Source of the DNA: Maribacter flavus
Lineage (GTDB): Bacteria > Bacteroidota > Bacteroidia > Flavobacteriales > Flavobacteriaceae
Direction: 5' to 3'
Length of the DNA stretch: 64,000 nt
Assembly (NCBI RefSeq): GCF_008386635.1
Contig: NZ_VUOE01000001.1
Coordinates: forward strand, 744,001 to 808,000
Translations under genes and position numbers: made by a program
In this document: in pieces, positions 1-9,055 of the stretch
Layout: each line of letters begins with the position of its first letter
How positions within the stretch are numbered: position 1 is the first letter of the stretch
Notes under the pieces: model-generated
What the model was told of the DNA's origin: nothing
Database searches by the model: none
Seen by the model: only the letters and a program-made list of their open reading frames with translations

Positions 1-164
1 ATTTTTTGAAAGACTTTTCTTAAAAGAATTAAATAATATTCCTTGGCTATATCACTATAATGAATCACTTTTTAAAATAAAGTCGCTTTTAATTTTTATA
101 TGCTGCGAAATCTTCTCTTAACAACATTTCTAAAAATTCACAAACAAACATTAAAATTATTCGT

Positions 165-172
165 TAAGTTTG
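165..172 (+). promoter_or_regulatory. -7 promoter box of the TAnnTTTG type
   Basis: TAAGTTTG matches the Bacteroidota -7 consensus TAnnTTTG and lies 7 nt before the ATG at 180. No clear -33 TTG is seen at the usual distance. The transcript would start at or just before the start codon. Confidence 0.45.
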
Positions 173-179
173 TTATTGT

Positions 180-485
180 ATGAAGGAAATGCTAGGTCGG
201 TTTTTCTACATTCTGCTAATCAGTTTGTTACTGGTTAAGATTTCTGCGTTTCATGTTTACGAACATCATGATACGCTGGACGACTCAAACACACATTGTG
301 AACTTTGTGTTTTGACTATTGAGGGCCAGCAGTTTGATGCTACCATCGCTACACCCATAGACATTGTTAATAATCCGCTTATAATACCTTATAAATCAGG
401 GTTTACTTCTTTAAGTGTGGATTATGTCGATTCTTTTTATCACCACACTCTTTTCTCTAGGCCTCCACCCTCTACTTTGGGCTAA
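180..485 (+). CDS. Small secreted/membrane His-Cys protein (CxxC, C-terminal PPP)
   Basis: 101 aa of unknown function. Residues 7-24 form a hydrophobic signal or anchor helix, followed at once by H25, H29 and H30 (HVYEHH), then C40-E-L-C43, and RPPP at 94-97 near the C-terminus. The same layout (H-x3-H, CELCV, RPPP) is in the gene at 22389, and a looser version is at 1258. Both relatives also precede an ABC transporter with DUF3526 permeases. I infer a periplasm-facing metal-binding role, possibly as a chaperone or sensor for the transporter. The start at 180 fits the -7 box just upstream. Confidence 0.65.
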   Translation: MKEMLGRFFYILLISLLLVKISAFHVYEHHDTLDDSNTHCELCVLTIEGQQFDATIATPIDIVNNPLIIPYKSGFTSLSVDYVDSFYHHTLFSRPPPSTLG

Positions 486-653
486 GTCTCTCTTTTTTCT
501 GTTCTTTTTGAGAAAATTATTCGGTGCTCTTTGTGGTACCTAAATGAATTGATATTCTCTAATAATCTTTGAGATGGAGAAAAATCCAATTTCATCGGAA
601 GCCCAATTCTAAAAAACCAAAATCAGTTTACTGTTTAATTAAGAATTTCAGCT

Positions 654-1211
654 ATGAAAAAAAACAAGATTTTATCCATTTTTATTCTTTTAATTCTATT
701 GTTTACATCCTGTTCAAGCGATAATGATAACCCGGAACCTATAAACGAGGAAGAGTTGATCACAACCATAATCGTGACATTGAATCCGGATAACGGCGGT
801 ACCGTCATCACCTTAGAATCAAAAGACTTGGATGGCGATGGGCCAAATGCCCCGGTAATTGAGGTTTCTGGAAATCTTGTCGCAGGCACGTCCTATACTG
901 GTGATATTCTTTTATTGAACGAATCAGAGACGCCTCCTGAAAATATTACTGAAGAGGTCGAAGATGAGGATGACGAACACCAATTCTTCTATACCATTGG
1001 CGATGGTCTTGATATCACTACAGAATATGTCAATTTTGATGGTGATGGTAACCCCCTGGGCACACAAATTCGTTTAAATACCGGTACTGCAAGTAACGGG
1101 ACGCTAACATTTACCTTGCGTCATGAACCTAAAAAACCGAACGATGGAACTTTAGCCGACGCAGGTGGAGAGACCGATATTGCCCAGACATTTAATTTGA
1201 CAGTTGAATAA
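654..1211 (+). CDS. Lipoprotein with DxDGDG motifs
   Basis: 185 aa. The signal peptide ends in a lipobox (LLFTSC, Cys20), followed by an Asp/Glu-rich stretch. Acidic calcium-loop-like motifs DLDGDG (about residue 60) and DGDGNPLG (about residue 125) are visible. The sequence recalls Flavobacteriia lipoproteins carried under the loose label 'type 1 periplasmic binding fold superfamily' that sit near TonB-dependent receptors; that name is from memory and the fold is not proven. It lies between two small His/Cys proteins and upstream of the ABC operon, so a role in ligand binding at the outer membrane is possible. Confidence 0.7.
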   Translation: MKKNKILSIFILLILLFTSCSSDNDNPEPINEEELITTIIVTLNPDNGGTVITLESKDLDGDGPNAPVIEVSGNLVAGTSYTGDILLLNESETPPENITEEVEDEDDEHQFFYTIGDGLDITTEYVNFDGDGNPLGTQIRLNTGTASNGTLTFTLRHEPKKPNDGTLADAGGETDIAQTFNLTVE

Positions 1212-1257
1212 AGAATTAAGTAATAAGGAGTGAATATACTCCGCTCCTTCTTTATCC

Positions 1258-1593
1258 ATGGGAAGCAAGAGAACCAATAATAAGTTTGCGATAATGTTGA
1301 CAGCTGTATTATTTCTACAGTTGTCATATCACACATTGCATGTGCTTACACAACATTCATTTGACTCCCATATAGAGAACAACACCCAAGATACCAAAAT
1401 CTCCGAATCTTCCTTTACCTGCGAAGTATGCGCCAAATTGTTGGGGCAAACACTTTTTTTATGGTTGATTCCTTATCTCCTCATTGTACTATCGGTTAAC
1501 GCCGCAGTAATACCTATTGATGGTTTTTTTCCAAAACCTGAGCCTAAGTTCAATTATTTACTCAGAGGCCCCCCGTCTTTGCTTATCCTATAA
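1258..1593 (+). CDS. Small membrane His-Cys protein, divergent paralogue
   Basis: 111 aa of unknown function. An N-terminal hydrophobic helix (about 11-24) is followed by H25, H28 and H33 (YHTLHVLTQH), then C55-E-V-C58, a second hydrophobic segment (about 65-90) and a C-terminal LRGPP. Order and spacing resemble the proteins at 180 and 22389, but with an extra membrane segment. It follows the lipoprotein gene by 46 bp and precedes the ABC ATPase by 112 bp. Met13 (1294) is an alternative start. A metal-binding role is inferred from the conserved His and Cys only. Confidence 0.55.
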   Translation: MGSKRTNNKFAIMLTAVLFLQLSYHTLHVLTQHSFDSHIENNTQDTKISESSFTCEVCAKLLGQTLFLWLIPYLLIVLSVNAAVIPIDGFFPKPEPKFNYLLRGPPSLLIL

Positions 1594-1705
1594 CTTATTT
1601 ACCTTTTTTTAAGGCAGCCTTTGAATCTTGATAATTAACACGATGTACCTGTAAAAAAGGCTATCACGTGGTGGTTGTATTCATTAATCTATCAACGCAT
1701 TTAAA

Positions 1706-2422
1706 ATGATAATTACCGACAATCTAACTAAAAAATATGGTGAGCATATTGCACTTAAGAATTTAAACCTAAATGTAAACGAAGGTGAAATCTATTGCCT
1801 GCTAGGGGCCAACGGTGCCGGTAAGACCACCACCATCAATTTGCTGCTCGGTTTTATCGAGCCCACTTCTGGTAGTGCCTTTATTAACCAGTTAAACGTT
1901 CGCGAGAATTCGAAGGATTCCAAGCGGTTTTTGGCCTATATCCCCGAAAATCTGATGCTATACCCGAATTTATCGGCGGTCGAGAATCTCGATTATTTCT
2001 CGGGCATTGCCGGCAAAAAACTGAAGACGCAAGCGCTAAAAGCATTTCTGGAAGAGGCAGGACTGCAACCGGAGGCTTTTGACAAACGCATATCGACCTT
2101 TTCAAAAGGGATGCGACAAAAAGTGGGAATCGCCATCGCGTTGGCCAAGGATGCCAAAGTACTTTTGTTGGACGAACCCACTTCGGGATTGGACCCTAGT
2201 GCCAGCAACGAATTTGGTAACCTACTCCAAAAACTAAGGGCAAAGGGGGTAGCGACACTAATGGCCACACACGATCTTTTCCGTGCCAAGGAAGTGGCCA
2301 CCCATATCGGCATCATGAAAGACGGACAATTGAGACAGCAATTTAAGGCCGAGGACATTTCCCTCTCCGAACTGGAAAGGGCATATCTCAAGACAATGGA
2401 CTATCAAGGAACGACAGTATGA
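1706..2422 (+). CDS. ABC transporter ATP-binding protein
   Basis: 238 aa, one complete nucleotide-binding domain. Walker A GANGAGKTT is at 34-42, the signature FSKGMRQ at 132-138 and Walker B VLLLDEP at 152-158, with the H-loop in ATHD. It belongs to the CcmA/NatA-like class that serves ABC-2 permeases. Its stop codon overlaps the start of the first permease (ATGA at 2419), so it is translationally coupled with the two DUF3526-type permeases. It is paralogous to the ATPase at 22869. The substrate is not known; the neighbours suggest a metal or metal-ligand complex. Confidence 0.93.
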   Translation: MIITDNLTKKYGEHIALKNLNLNVNEGEIYCLLGANGAGKTTTINLLLGFIEPTSGSAFINQLNVRENSKDSKRFLAYIPENLMLYPNLSAVENLDYFSGIAGKKLKTQALKAFLEEAGLQPEAFDKRISTFSKGMRQKVGIAIALAKDAKVLLLDEPTSGLDPSASNEFGNLLQKLRAKGVATLMATHDLFRAKEVATHIGIMKDGQLRQQFKAEDISLSELERAYLKTMDYQGTTV

Positions 2423-3825
2423 TTTCAAAAACATTTATCAAGGAAACCAAGGAATTGTTGCGCGAGGGTCGTGTACGTATTTCCTTAATCATTGTGTTGC
2501 TATTGTTGGGTATGGCGGTATTTATCAGCATGCGGCAATACCGGAACATAAACGAGCAATATGCTACCGCAAATGCAAATGAACGCGCTAACTGGGATAA
2601 TCAAGGAGCAAAAAATCCGCATTCGGCGGCACATTACGGTACGTATGCCTTTAAGCCCAAATACCCTTTGTCACTCGTGGACCAAGGTGTGGACAAGTAC
2701 ACGGGTACTTCTATTTTTCTGGAAGCACATGCCCGTAATGAAGCACAATTTAGCGCAGCGGCAGACCAAACGGGATTGGCCCGGTTTGGAGATTTGACAC
2801 CTGACTTCATCCTACTGTTCATTATCCCATTGCTCATTATTTTGTTGGGTTACGATAGCTTTACCAAAGAGCGCGAAATGGGAACCCTCACCTTATTGAA
2901 AAGTCAGGGAATTTCCAGTTGGAAGTGGATATTGGGAAAATGGTCAGCACTCTTCCTGCCCATATTTTTGATTACGGCTGCGCTCTTTCTTATTGCCGGA
3001 ATTGTGCTTTCTGGATTGGAGGATTTTGGTGTGTTCCGTTGGGATTCTTTGGTAATGATGTTCTTGGTGTACATTATATTCTATAGCGTTTTTATCAATA
3101 TAGTGCTGATTATTTCAGCAAAAACTAGAAAATCTGGAATCTCGCTGGTACTTTCCTTGGGCGTTTGGATCCTTTCATGTTTGGTCGCACCTAAAGTGGC
3201 TACCAATATCGCTCAGGCAAAGCACCCGTACCCAACAGCTCAAGAATTTGCCACGGCAGTGCAAGTAGATCGAGAAAAAGGACTGGATGGGCACAATCCT
3301 TGGAGTGATGCTGCAAAAGAGCTGGAACGTGAAGTTTTACGGGAATACAATGTAGACAGCGTGAGTCAATTGCCTTTCAATTATGACGGGTATATCATGC
3401 AGAAAGGTGAGGAACACGAGGCCGAGGTATATTTTAAGCACTATAATTATTTGAAGGAACAATATGGCAAACAAACCAATGTATATAGAAGTTTAGCTGC
3501 AATTTCTCCTTTTCTCCCTACCCGGTTCCTAAGCATGTCCATTGCCCATACGGACTACGGAACCCATTGGGATTTTAACGACGCTGCGGAAAAATATCGT
3601 ATTGCTACCCAAAAATTCCTGAACGATCATTTTGCCGAAAACTCGGAATATGGGGACTGGGATTGGCAGGCCGATCCTGATTTTTGGAAACAATTACCCC
3701 CATTTGAATACGAGCCTCCCGGTCTGGAGCAAACACTATCACAAAACGGAACTAACCTTACGTTGCTTGGGGGGTGGTTTGCATTGTCTTTTGGAATATT
3801 ATTTTTCATCGTTAAAATAAACTAG
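2419..3825 (+). CDS. ABC-2 type permease, DUF3526-like
   Basis: 468 aa. One TM helix near the N-terminus (about 20-37), a large extracytoplasmic segment with a conserved HSAAHYGTYAF motif and an FLEAHARNEAQ stretch, then a block of five TM helices (about 130-270), a second soluble loop and a final C-terminal helix (about 450-466). The motif KEREMGTL after TM2 is typical of ABC-2 permeases. The protein at 26067 has the same HxxAHYG and FLEAH motifs, so the two are paralogues. The gene overlaps the ATPase by 4 bp and is 2 bp from the second permease, so a heterodimeric membrane part is likely. Confidence 0.88.
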   Translation: MISKTFIKETKELLREGRVRISLIIVLLLLGMAVFISMRQYRNINEQYATANANERANWDNQGAKNPHSAAHYGTYAFKPKYPLSLVDQGVDKYTGTSIFLEAHARNEAQFSAAADQTGLARFGDLTPDFILLFIIPLLIILLGYDSFTKEREMGTLTLLKSQGISSWKWILGKWSALFLPIFLITAALFLIAGIVLSGLEDFGVFRWDSLVMMFLVYIIFYSVFINIVLIISAKTRKSGISLVLSLGVWILSCLVAPKVATNIAQAKHPYPTAQEFATAVQVDREKGLDGHNPWSDAAKELEREVLREYNVDSVSQLPFNYDGYIMQKGEEHEAEVYFKHYNYLKEQYGKQTNVYRSLAAISPFLPTRFLSMSIAHTDYGTHWDFNDAAEKYRIATQKFLNDHFAENSEYGDWDWQADPDFWKQLPPFEYEPPGLEQTLSQNGTNLTLLGGWFALSFGILFFIVKIN

Positions 3826-3827
3826 CC

Positions 3828-5249
3828 ATGTTTAAATTCAATTTTAAATACGAATTAAGGCAATTACTGCGCAGTAGATGGATACAGTTATTGAGTTTGC
3901 TGCTGCTGCTATTGGTTGGATTTGCTACTTACAATGGTTTGCAAAAAGTTGAGGAACGGAATGAAACCATTGCCAAAGCTTTTGACGAAACTCGGAAAAA
4001 TGACGAGAGAATGCTAATGCTATTGGACAGTTTGGAAAATGGACAAGAAGTATCCGTTCCTACTTGGAGATATCCAACTAACCCCATGGAGATCGGAAAC
4101 AACTATCCGCGAGTTGCTGCCATGCCTGCTGAAGATTTTACTTTTATTGCAACCGGACAGAGTGATATGTTCACGCATTTCAAGAAACCGGAAGTGTACG
4201 GATTTTCCTTTATCGAAGACTTTACGGAAATGACCAGTCCGGTGCAATTATTATTTGGCAGTTTCGACCTCGCATTTGTCATCGTTTATTTACTACCATT
4301 ACTGATTATTGCATTTAGCTATAATGTCCTTTCCGCAGAACGGGAAAGCGGTTCGTTACGACTTTTGGCGTCGCAACCCATTCGCATGGAAACCTGGGTG
4401 TTGCAAAAGTTGGGATTGCGATTCTTTTGGCTTTCGATTATGGTCATTGCTGCTATGCTCGTTACATTTTTGGCCCTAGGAGTTAATCCATTTTCCCAAA
4501 TGAATACGTTCTTAAATCTCATAGTATTGACTTTGGCCTATATGCTATTTTGGTTCGCCCTCGTCTTTGTGGTCAACCTTTTCATTGGAAGCTCGGCAAA
4601 AAACGCTGTGTCACTTTTAGGGCTTTGGATTGTTTTTGTACTTCTTGTTCCCTCTATACTCAATCAAATGGGTAGTACCTTGTATCCTATGCCATCTAGG
4701 GCACTCATGATCAATGAGATGCGCAGTACACAGGCAGACGTGCTTAAACGTGTGGACGACATATTGGACAATTTTCTAAGGGATCACCCAGAGTATGCGG
4801 TAAACGACACTACCCTGCAACGCACCTATTGGCATAATTTCATGGTTGCACAAAAAGTGATTCGCGAAGAACTACAGCCCATTTTTGATAATTATGACGC
4901 GCAATTAGGTAAACAGCAAGGATGGGTAGGTACGTTTAAATGGCTTTCTCCCGCAGTGGTTACACAAGAAGCCTTGAACCAAATCGCTGGTACGTCGTCC
5001 CAAGACTATCTCAATTATCGAGTACAGGTTCTCGATTTTTCACACAAATGGCGAGCGCATTTTATGCCATTTGTTTACAACAACACCAGTTTTAAAAAAG
5101 CTGACGTTGCCAATTTGCCCCAGTTTGATTATCAACCACGCGACAAATCATCGTTTGCTTCGGTAATAATTTTAATAATAGCTATAGGGGTGTTTGGTTT
5201 GGCGTCACTCATCGCCAGTAAACGGAGAATTACCTATTTAGCTCATTAA
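3828..5249 (+). CDS. ABC-2 type permease, DUF3526-like (second subunit)
   Basis: 473 aa with the same plan as the upstream permease: an N-terminal TM (about 19-36), an extracytoplasmic domain containing FIATGQSDMFTHF, five TM helices from about 140 to 285, a soluble loop and a C-terminal TM helix (about 448-465). SAERESGSLRLL follows TM2, as in ABC-2 permeases. It lies 2 bp after the first permease. The protein at 27507 carries the shortened counterpart (SIGQSDVNPL), so both ABC operons have the same two-permease design. Confidence 0.88.
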   Translation: MFKFNFKYELRQLLRSRWIQLLSLLLLLLVGFATYNGLQKVEERNETIAKAFDETRKNDERMLMLLDSLENGQEVSVPTWRYPTNPMEIGNNYPRVAAMPAEDFTFIATGQSDMFTHFKKPEVYGFSFIEDFTEMTSPVQLLFGSFDLAFVIVYLLPLLIIAFSYNVLSAERESGSLRLLASQPIRMETWVLQKLGLRFFWLSIMVIAAMLVTFLALGVNPFSQMNTFLNLIVLTLAYMLFWFALVFVVNLFIGSSAKNAVSLLGLWIVFVLLVPSILNQMGSTLYPMPSRALMINEMRSTQADVLKRVDDILDNFLRDHPEYAVNDTTLQRTYWHNFMVAQKVIREELQPIFDNYDAQLGKQQGWVGTFKWLSPAVVTQEALNQIAGTSSQDYLNYRVQVLDFSHKWRAHFMPFVYNNTSFKKADVANLPQFDYQPRDKSSFASVIILIIAIGVFGLASLIASKRRITYLAH

Positions 5250-5491
5250 ATCAATATGAAAAAAACACAATCTGGTTTTTATGTATTTCGTCTCCGGAGC
5301 TACCATATGAAAGGACACGGAACTGATGATTTACCTCACTTGGATTCATATGGAACAATTAAGATCTCCAAAAATGGTAACGCAATGACCGCAAGACCCT
5401 TGGTTTTGAGACCATCCAGGACGGTATCGCAAGGAGCCTTGCCGAATTACATATGATGATAAATCCGCATAAAATTTAAAAGAGGAACAAG

Positions 5492-6709
5492 ATGACAATG
5501 AATATGAAAAAATTACCGGTAACCGTTTTAAGCGGATTTTTAGGAGCAGGAAAAACCACCTTGCTCAACCATATTTTGCACAACAAAGAGGGCATGAAGG
5601 TGGCGGTAATCGTAAACGATATGAGCGAGGTCAATATTGACGCCCAATTGGTAGAAAATGAAAACACGCTTTCACGTACCGAAGAAAAATTAGTGGAGAT
5701 GTCCAACGGTTGTATTTGCTGTACCCTTCGTGAGGACCTTATGGTTGAAGTTGAAAAATTGGCCAAAGATCAAAAATTTGATTATTTGATAATAGAAAGT
5801 ACGGGTATATCGGAGCCCATTCCTGTGGCGCAGACCTTCAGTTTCGAAAGTGCCGATGGCCAAATTGACCTGAGCCGGTTCAGTTATATAGACACTATGG
5901 TCACCGTGGTGGATGCCTTCAATTTCCTAAAGGATTTCTCGAGTTCGGATTATCTTGCCACTCGCGAACTCACGGACATAGAAGGAGATAACCGGACCAT
6001 TGTCAACTTGCTGACCGATCAGGTGGAATTTGCCAATATCATTATCCTGAACAAGGTGGATTTGGTTACGGAGGAACAACTCAAGGAGCTTTATGCGATT
6101 CTCCAAAAGTTAAATGCCGAAGCTCGAATTATTCCTACCAAGGAGAGCAAGGTACCGCTCATTGAGGTCATACACACCGGTTTGTTTGATTATGAAAAGG
6201 CGGAGGCCTCTGCAGGATGGATCAAAGAATTGGAAAACGAACATGTACCGGAAACCGAGGAGTACGGTATTGGTTCCATTACATTTAGAAGCAGAAGGCC
6301 GTTTCATGCCGAACGATTTCTGGATTTTGTAAACAAAAAGTTTCCTCAAAATATAATCCGCAGCAAAGGATTGTTTTGGTTGGCCTCAAGGCCGGACCAG
6401 GCATTGGTGTGGAGTTCGGCCGGGGGATCTTGCAAGGTAGATGCGGCAGGTGTTTGGTGGGCATCCATGTCCTTTGGGGAACGTATCGGAAATCCCACTT
6501 TTCTTCAAAATCAGGAACACATTGAATCAGATTGGGATACCGCTTTTGGGGATAGAAAAAATGAGCTGGTTTTTATTGGGCAGTATTTGGAAAAGGAAAA
6601 ATTGAGAGAAGAGCTCAAAAAATGTCTTCTAACGGACGTGGAAGTGGAATTATGGAAAAACCGCCTGCTGATTCAAGATGATCAATGGCCGATACCCGTT
6701 TATAATTAA
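5492..6709 (+). CDS. COG0523-family GTPase, putative zinc metallochaperone
   Basis: 405 aa. Walker A GFLGAGKT lies at about 15-22, the metal-binding CICC at 74-77 and the NKVD guanine-specificity motif near residue 190; a CobW C-terminal domain follows. Family members (YciC, ZigA, ZNG1) use GTP hydrolysis to hand zinc to client enzymes, and some act with cobalt or iron. It is followed after 6 bp by an ABC system resembling zinc-responsive operons, which supports zinc. Three Mets (1, 3 and 5) are candidate starts; no His-rich tail is present. No TGCAAC-N3-GTTGCA operator is visible upstream. Confidence 0.9.
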   Translation: MTMNMKKLPVTVLSGFLGAGKTTLLNHILHNKEGMKVAVIVNDMSEVNIDAQLVENENTLSRTEEKLVEMSNGCICCTLREDLMVEVEKLAKDQKFDYLIIESTGISEPIPVAQTFSFESADGQIDLSRFSYIDTMVTVVDAFNFLKDFSSSDYLATRELTDIEGDNRTIVNLLTDQVEFANIIILNKVDLVTEEQLKELYAILQKLNAEARIIPTKESKVPLIEVIHTGLFDYEKAEASAGWIKELENEHVPETEEYGIGSITFRSRRPFHAERFLDFVNKKFPQNIIRSKGLFWLASRPDQALVWSSAGGSCKVDAAGVWWASMSFGERIGNPTFLQNQEHIESDWDTAFGDRKNELVFIGQYLEKEKLREELKKCLLTDVEVELWKNRLLIQDDQWPIPVYN

Positions 6710-6715
6710 AGTGCA

Positions 6716-7345
6716 ATGATAAGAACCCAAGGTCTCACCTTCACATATGATACTGATGATGCGGTCTTCAACTTTCCCGATATAAGTTTGCCTGAAAACG
6801 AGCATCTTTTGATTTTAGGCAAGTCAGGCATTGGAAAAACTACTTTCTTACACTTATTGGCAGGTTTGCTATCACCAATACAAGGGGAAATACAAATCGG
6901 TAAGGTAAAAGTACATCAACTCTCAACAAGGCAAACCAACAAGTTTAGGGGAAAGAACATTGGGCTTGTTTTTCAAAAAAACCATGCCATACAATCACTT
7001 AATGTTATAGAAAACTTAGAGGCCAGGCTATTCTTTGCGAAACAAACGCTTAATCAAGAAACCATGACCGAGGTGTTGAAACAACTGGATATCGCTGATT
7101 GCAAAAACAAAAAGGTTCAAGAGCTGAGCGAAGGACAACTGCAGCGATTGGGAATTGCGATGGCTTTGGTGCATCAACCAAAGGTAATTCTGGCGGATGA
7201 ACCCACCTCAAGCTTGGATGATGAAAATTGCAATAAGGTCATGAACTTGCTCATTCAACAAGCAAAGGCCCACCATGCAAATTTAATAGTCATCACCCAC
7301 GACAACAGGATCAAACCCATGTTCAAAAACCACATGGCATTATGA
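6716..7345 (+). CDS. ABC transporter ATPase, LolD/MacB-like
   Basis: 209 aa. It has Walker A GKSGIGKTT (about 37-45), signature LSEGQLQRLG and Walker B VILADEPTSSLDD. The LolD/MacB-like ATPase class pairs with FtsX-type permeases, and the next gene, overlapping by 4 bp, is one. Together with the COG0523 GTPase and the DUF3299-like protein at 8597 this recalls the Zur-regulated zinc operon PA4063-PA4066 (zrm) of Pseudomonas aeruginosa. The transported compound is unknown; zinc or a zinc-loaded carrier is inferred. Confidence 0.9.
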   Translation: MIRTQGLTFTYDTDDAVFNFPDISLPENEHLLILGKSGIGKTTFLHLLAGLLSPIQGEIQIGKVKVHQLSTRQTNKFRGKNIGLVFQKNHAIQSLNVIENLEARLFFAKQTLNQETMTEVLKQLDIADCKNKKVQELSEGQLQRLGIAMALVHQPKVILADEPTSSLDDENCNKVMNLLIQQAKAHHANLIVITHDNRIKPMFKNHMAL

Positions 7346-8607
7346 ATATTGGCAAAATCAGCATAAAGAACTTTAGGTACAAGCCGCTGTATACATTTTT
7401 GGGTGTATTAATGCTTTCGGTCAGTATCGCCTTATTGTTGGGCATACAAAAACTGGATAGGTCGCTCAAAAACCAAATGGAAAATAATTTGGGCAACATT
7501 GATATGGTCGTTGGCGCCAAAGGCAGCCCGCTACAACTAGTGCTTGCATCGGTACTTCATATCGACAACCCCACGGGCAACATTTCTTGTACCGAGGCGA
7601 AAACCCTTGCCAAGAATCCGATGGTAGAGAAAGCCGTACCCATTTCCTACGGGGACAACTATCAAGGATATAGAATCGTGGGTACTACTAAGGATTTTGC
7701 TTTCTTATATGGCGCAACCTTGGATAAAGGGAAAAACATAGAAAGGTCTATGGAAGTGATTCTTGGTGCAACCTTGGCAGAAAGGACAAATCTGAAAATT
7801 GGCGATACCTTTCAAAGTTCACACGGATTGGCAGTGTTAGGGAGTCATGAACATGATGATCTGTTGACCGTAGTGGGTATTTACAGACCAACAGGCAAAG
7901 TAATTGATAGATTGCTGGTAACACCGCTGGAGACGATTTGGGATGTGCACCATCACGAAGAAAATGGAAAGGAAGTCGGTCACCAGGATGAACATGTGAA
8001 TCCGGACCATGATTCAGAAGAAGGTCATCATGATGAGGATAACGTATTGGAAGAGGAAAATAAAGAGATTACATCCTTGTTAGTGTCCTTCAGAAATCCA
8101 ATGGCACTTTTGAACCTCCCCAGGGCCATAAATGAAAACACCAATATGCAGGCCGCCCTTCCAAAATTTGAACTGGACCGATTGTACCAATTTACAGGGG
8201 TTGGAATCAAGGTCATTACAGGCATAGCCTATGCCATTTTAGCCATTTCCTGCATCACCATTTTTGTCAGCCTGTACCGCATGGTTCGGGACCGCGCCTT
8301 TGATTTGGCATTGATGCGTACGTACGGTGCATCCAATTTTCAATTGATAAAAATGGTCGCTTATGAAGGGTTATTGGTTGCGGCAATCTCGTTCCTTATT
8401 GGGACTTTGCTATCCTATTTGGGAATCTATTTAATTTTTAAAATGATTGCGGACCAATACAAACAGCAAATGCCTATTGAGTTTGGCTACCAAGAGTTTT
8501 TACCAACAGGTTTCTTGGTCCTGACCATGGTATTATTTGCAATTGTCTTTGCCATATATCCCATCGTTAAAATGAACATTTCTAAAATATTAAGTCATGA
8601 AAAATAA
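7342..8607 (+). CDS. FtsX/MacB-like ABC permease with His-rich loop
   Basis: 421 aa. One N-terminal TM helix (about 18-35), a large periplasmic domain and three C-terminal TM helices (about 288-310, 340-362 and 385-412) give the FtsX/LolE topology. The periplasmic domain ends in an acidic His-rich insert: H203-205, H214, H218, H223, H229 and H230 between many Asp and Glu residues. Such inserts are common in zinc transport proteins and suggest metal capture. The gene overlaps both neighbours (4 bp and 11 bp), so the three products are probably made together. Confidence 0.9.
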   Translation: MNIGKISIKNFRYKPLYTFLGVLMLSVSIALLLGIQKLDRSLKNQMENNLGNIDMVVGAKGSPLQLVLASVLHIDNPTGNISCTEAKTLAKNPMVEKAVPISYGDNYQGYRIVGTTKDFAFLYGATLDKGKNIERSMEVILGATLAERTNLKIGDTFQSSHGLAVLGSHEHDDLLTVVGIYRPTGKVIDRLLVTPLETIWDVHHHEENGKEVGHQDEHVNPDHDSEEGHHDEDNVLEEENKEITSLLVSFRNPMALLNLPRAINENTNMQAALPKFELDRLYQFTGVGIKVITGIAYAILAISCITIFVSLYRMVRDRAFDLALMRTYGASNFQLIKMVAYEGLLVAAISFLIGTLLSYLGIYLIFKMIADQYKQQMPIEFGYQEFLPTGFLVLTMVLFAIVFAIYPIVKMNISKILSHEK

Positions 8608-9034
8608 ATTTTTTACACTACTAATTTTGACAATTTCCAATGTGGCGATAGGACAGGTAAACCTTACTTGGGAGGACTTGGCCCAAATCAACTACACCGA
8701 AAAATATTTCCCCTCTTACGATTCCAACTTTTTATATCCGGACTTTAGCAAGCACATACTTGCGCTACAAGGGAAAGAAGTTTCCTTAACTGGATACTTT
8801 TTGGACATCGACCCAAACGGGAAACTTTTTATCCTTTCAAAAAACCCCATGGCCTCCTGTTTTTTCTGTGGAATGGGAGGACCTGAAACGGCGGTCGAAA
8901 TACAGTTTAAATCGAAACATAATTTTAAAACGGACGATGTAGTAACCATAACCGGAAAATTGAAATTGAACAAAGATGACGTAATGCATTTTAACTACAT
9001 CCTTACGGAAAGTAGTGGGTTTCATTTGGAATAA
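8597..9034 (+). CDS. DUF3299-like periplasmic protein
   Basis: 145 aa with a cleavable signal peptide (about 1-20, ending AIGQ). The mature part looks like a small OB-fold-type beta protein: GKEVSLTGYFLDID, then C88-F-F-C91-GMGGPE and VVTITGKLKLN. DUF3299-type proteins occur beside FtsX-like zinc-responsive ABC transporters. The CxxC may bind metal or form a disulfide. It overlaps the permease gene by 11 bp. Role inferred: periplasmic partner of the ABC transporter. Confidence 0.75.
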   Translation: MKNKFFTLLILTISNVAIGQVNLTWEDLAQINYTEKYFPSYDSNFLYPDFSKHILALQGKEVSLTGYFLDIDPNGKLFILSKNPMASCFFCGMGGPETAVEIQFKSKHNFKTDDVVTITGKLKLNKDDVMHFNYILTESSGFHLE

Positions 9035-9055
9035 TAAAGAAATAATCAATCAAAA

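Noticed and set aside
5256..5456. 66-codon open frame after the first ABC operon
   Set aside because: No domain, no signal peptide and an odd composition. It may be the remnant of a gene in the 240-bp gap, but nothing supports it as functional.
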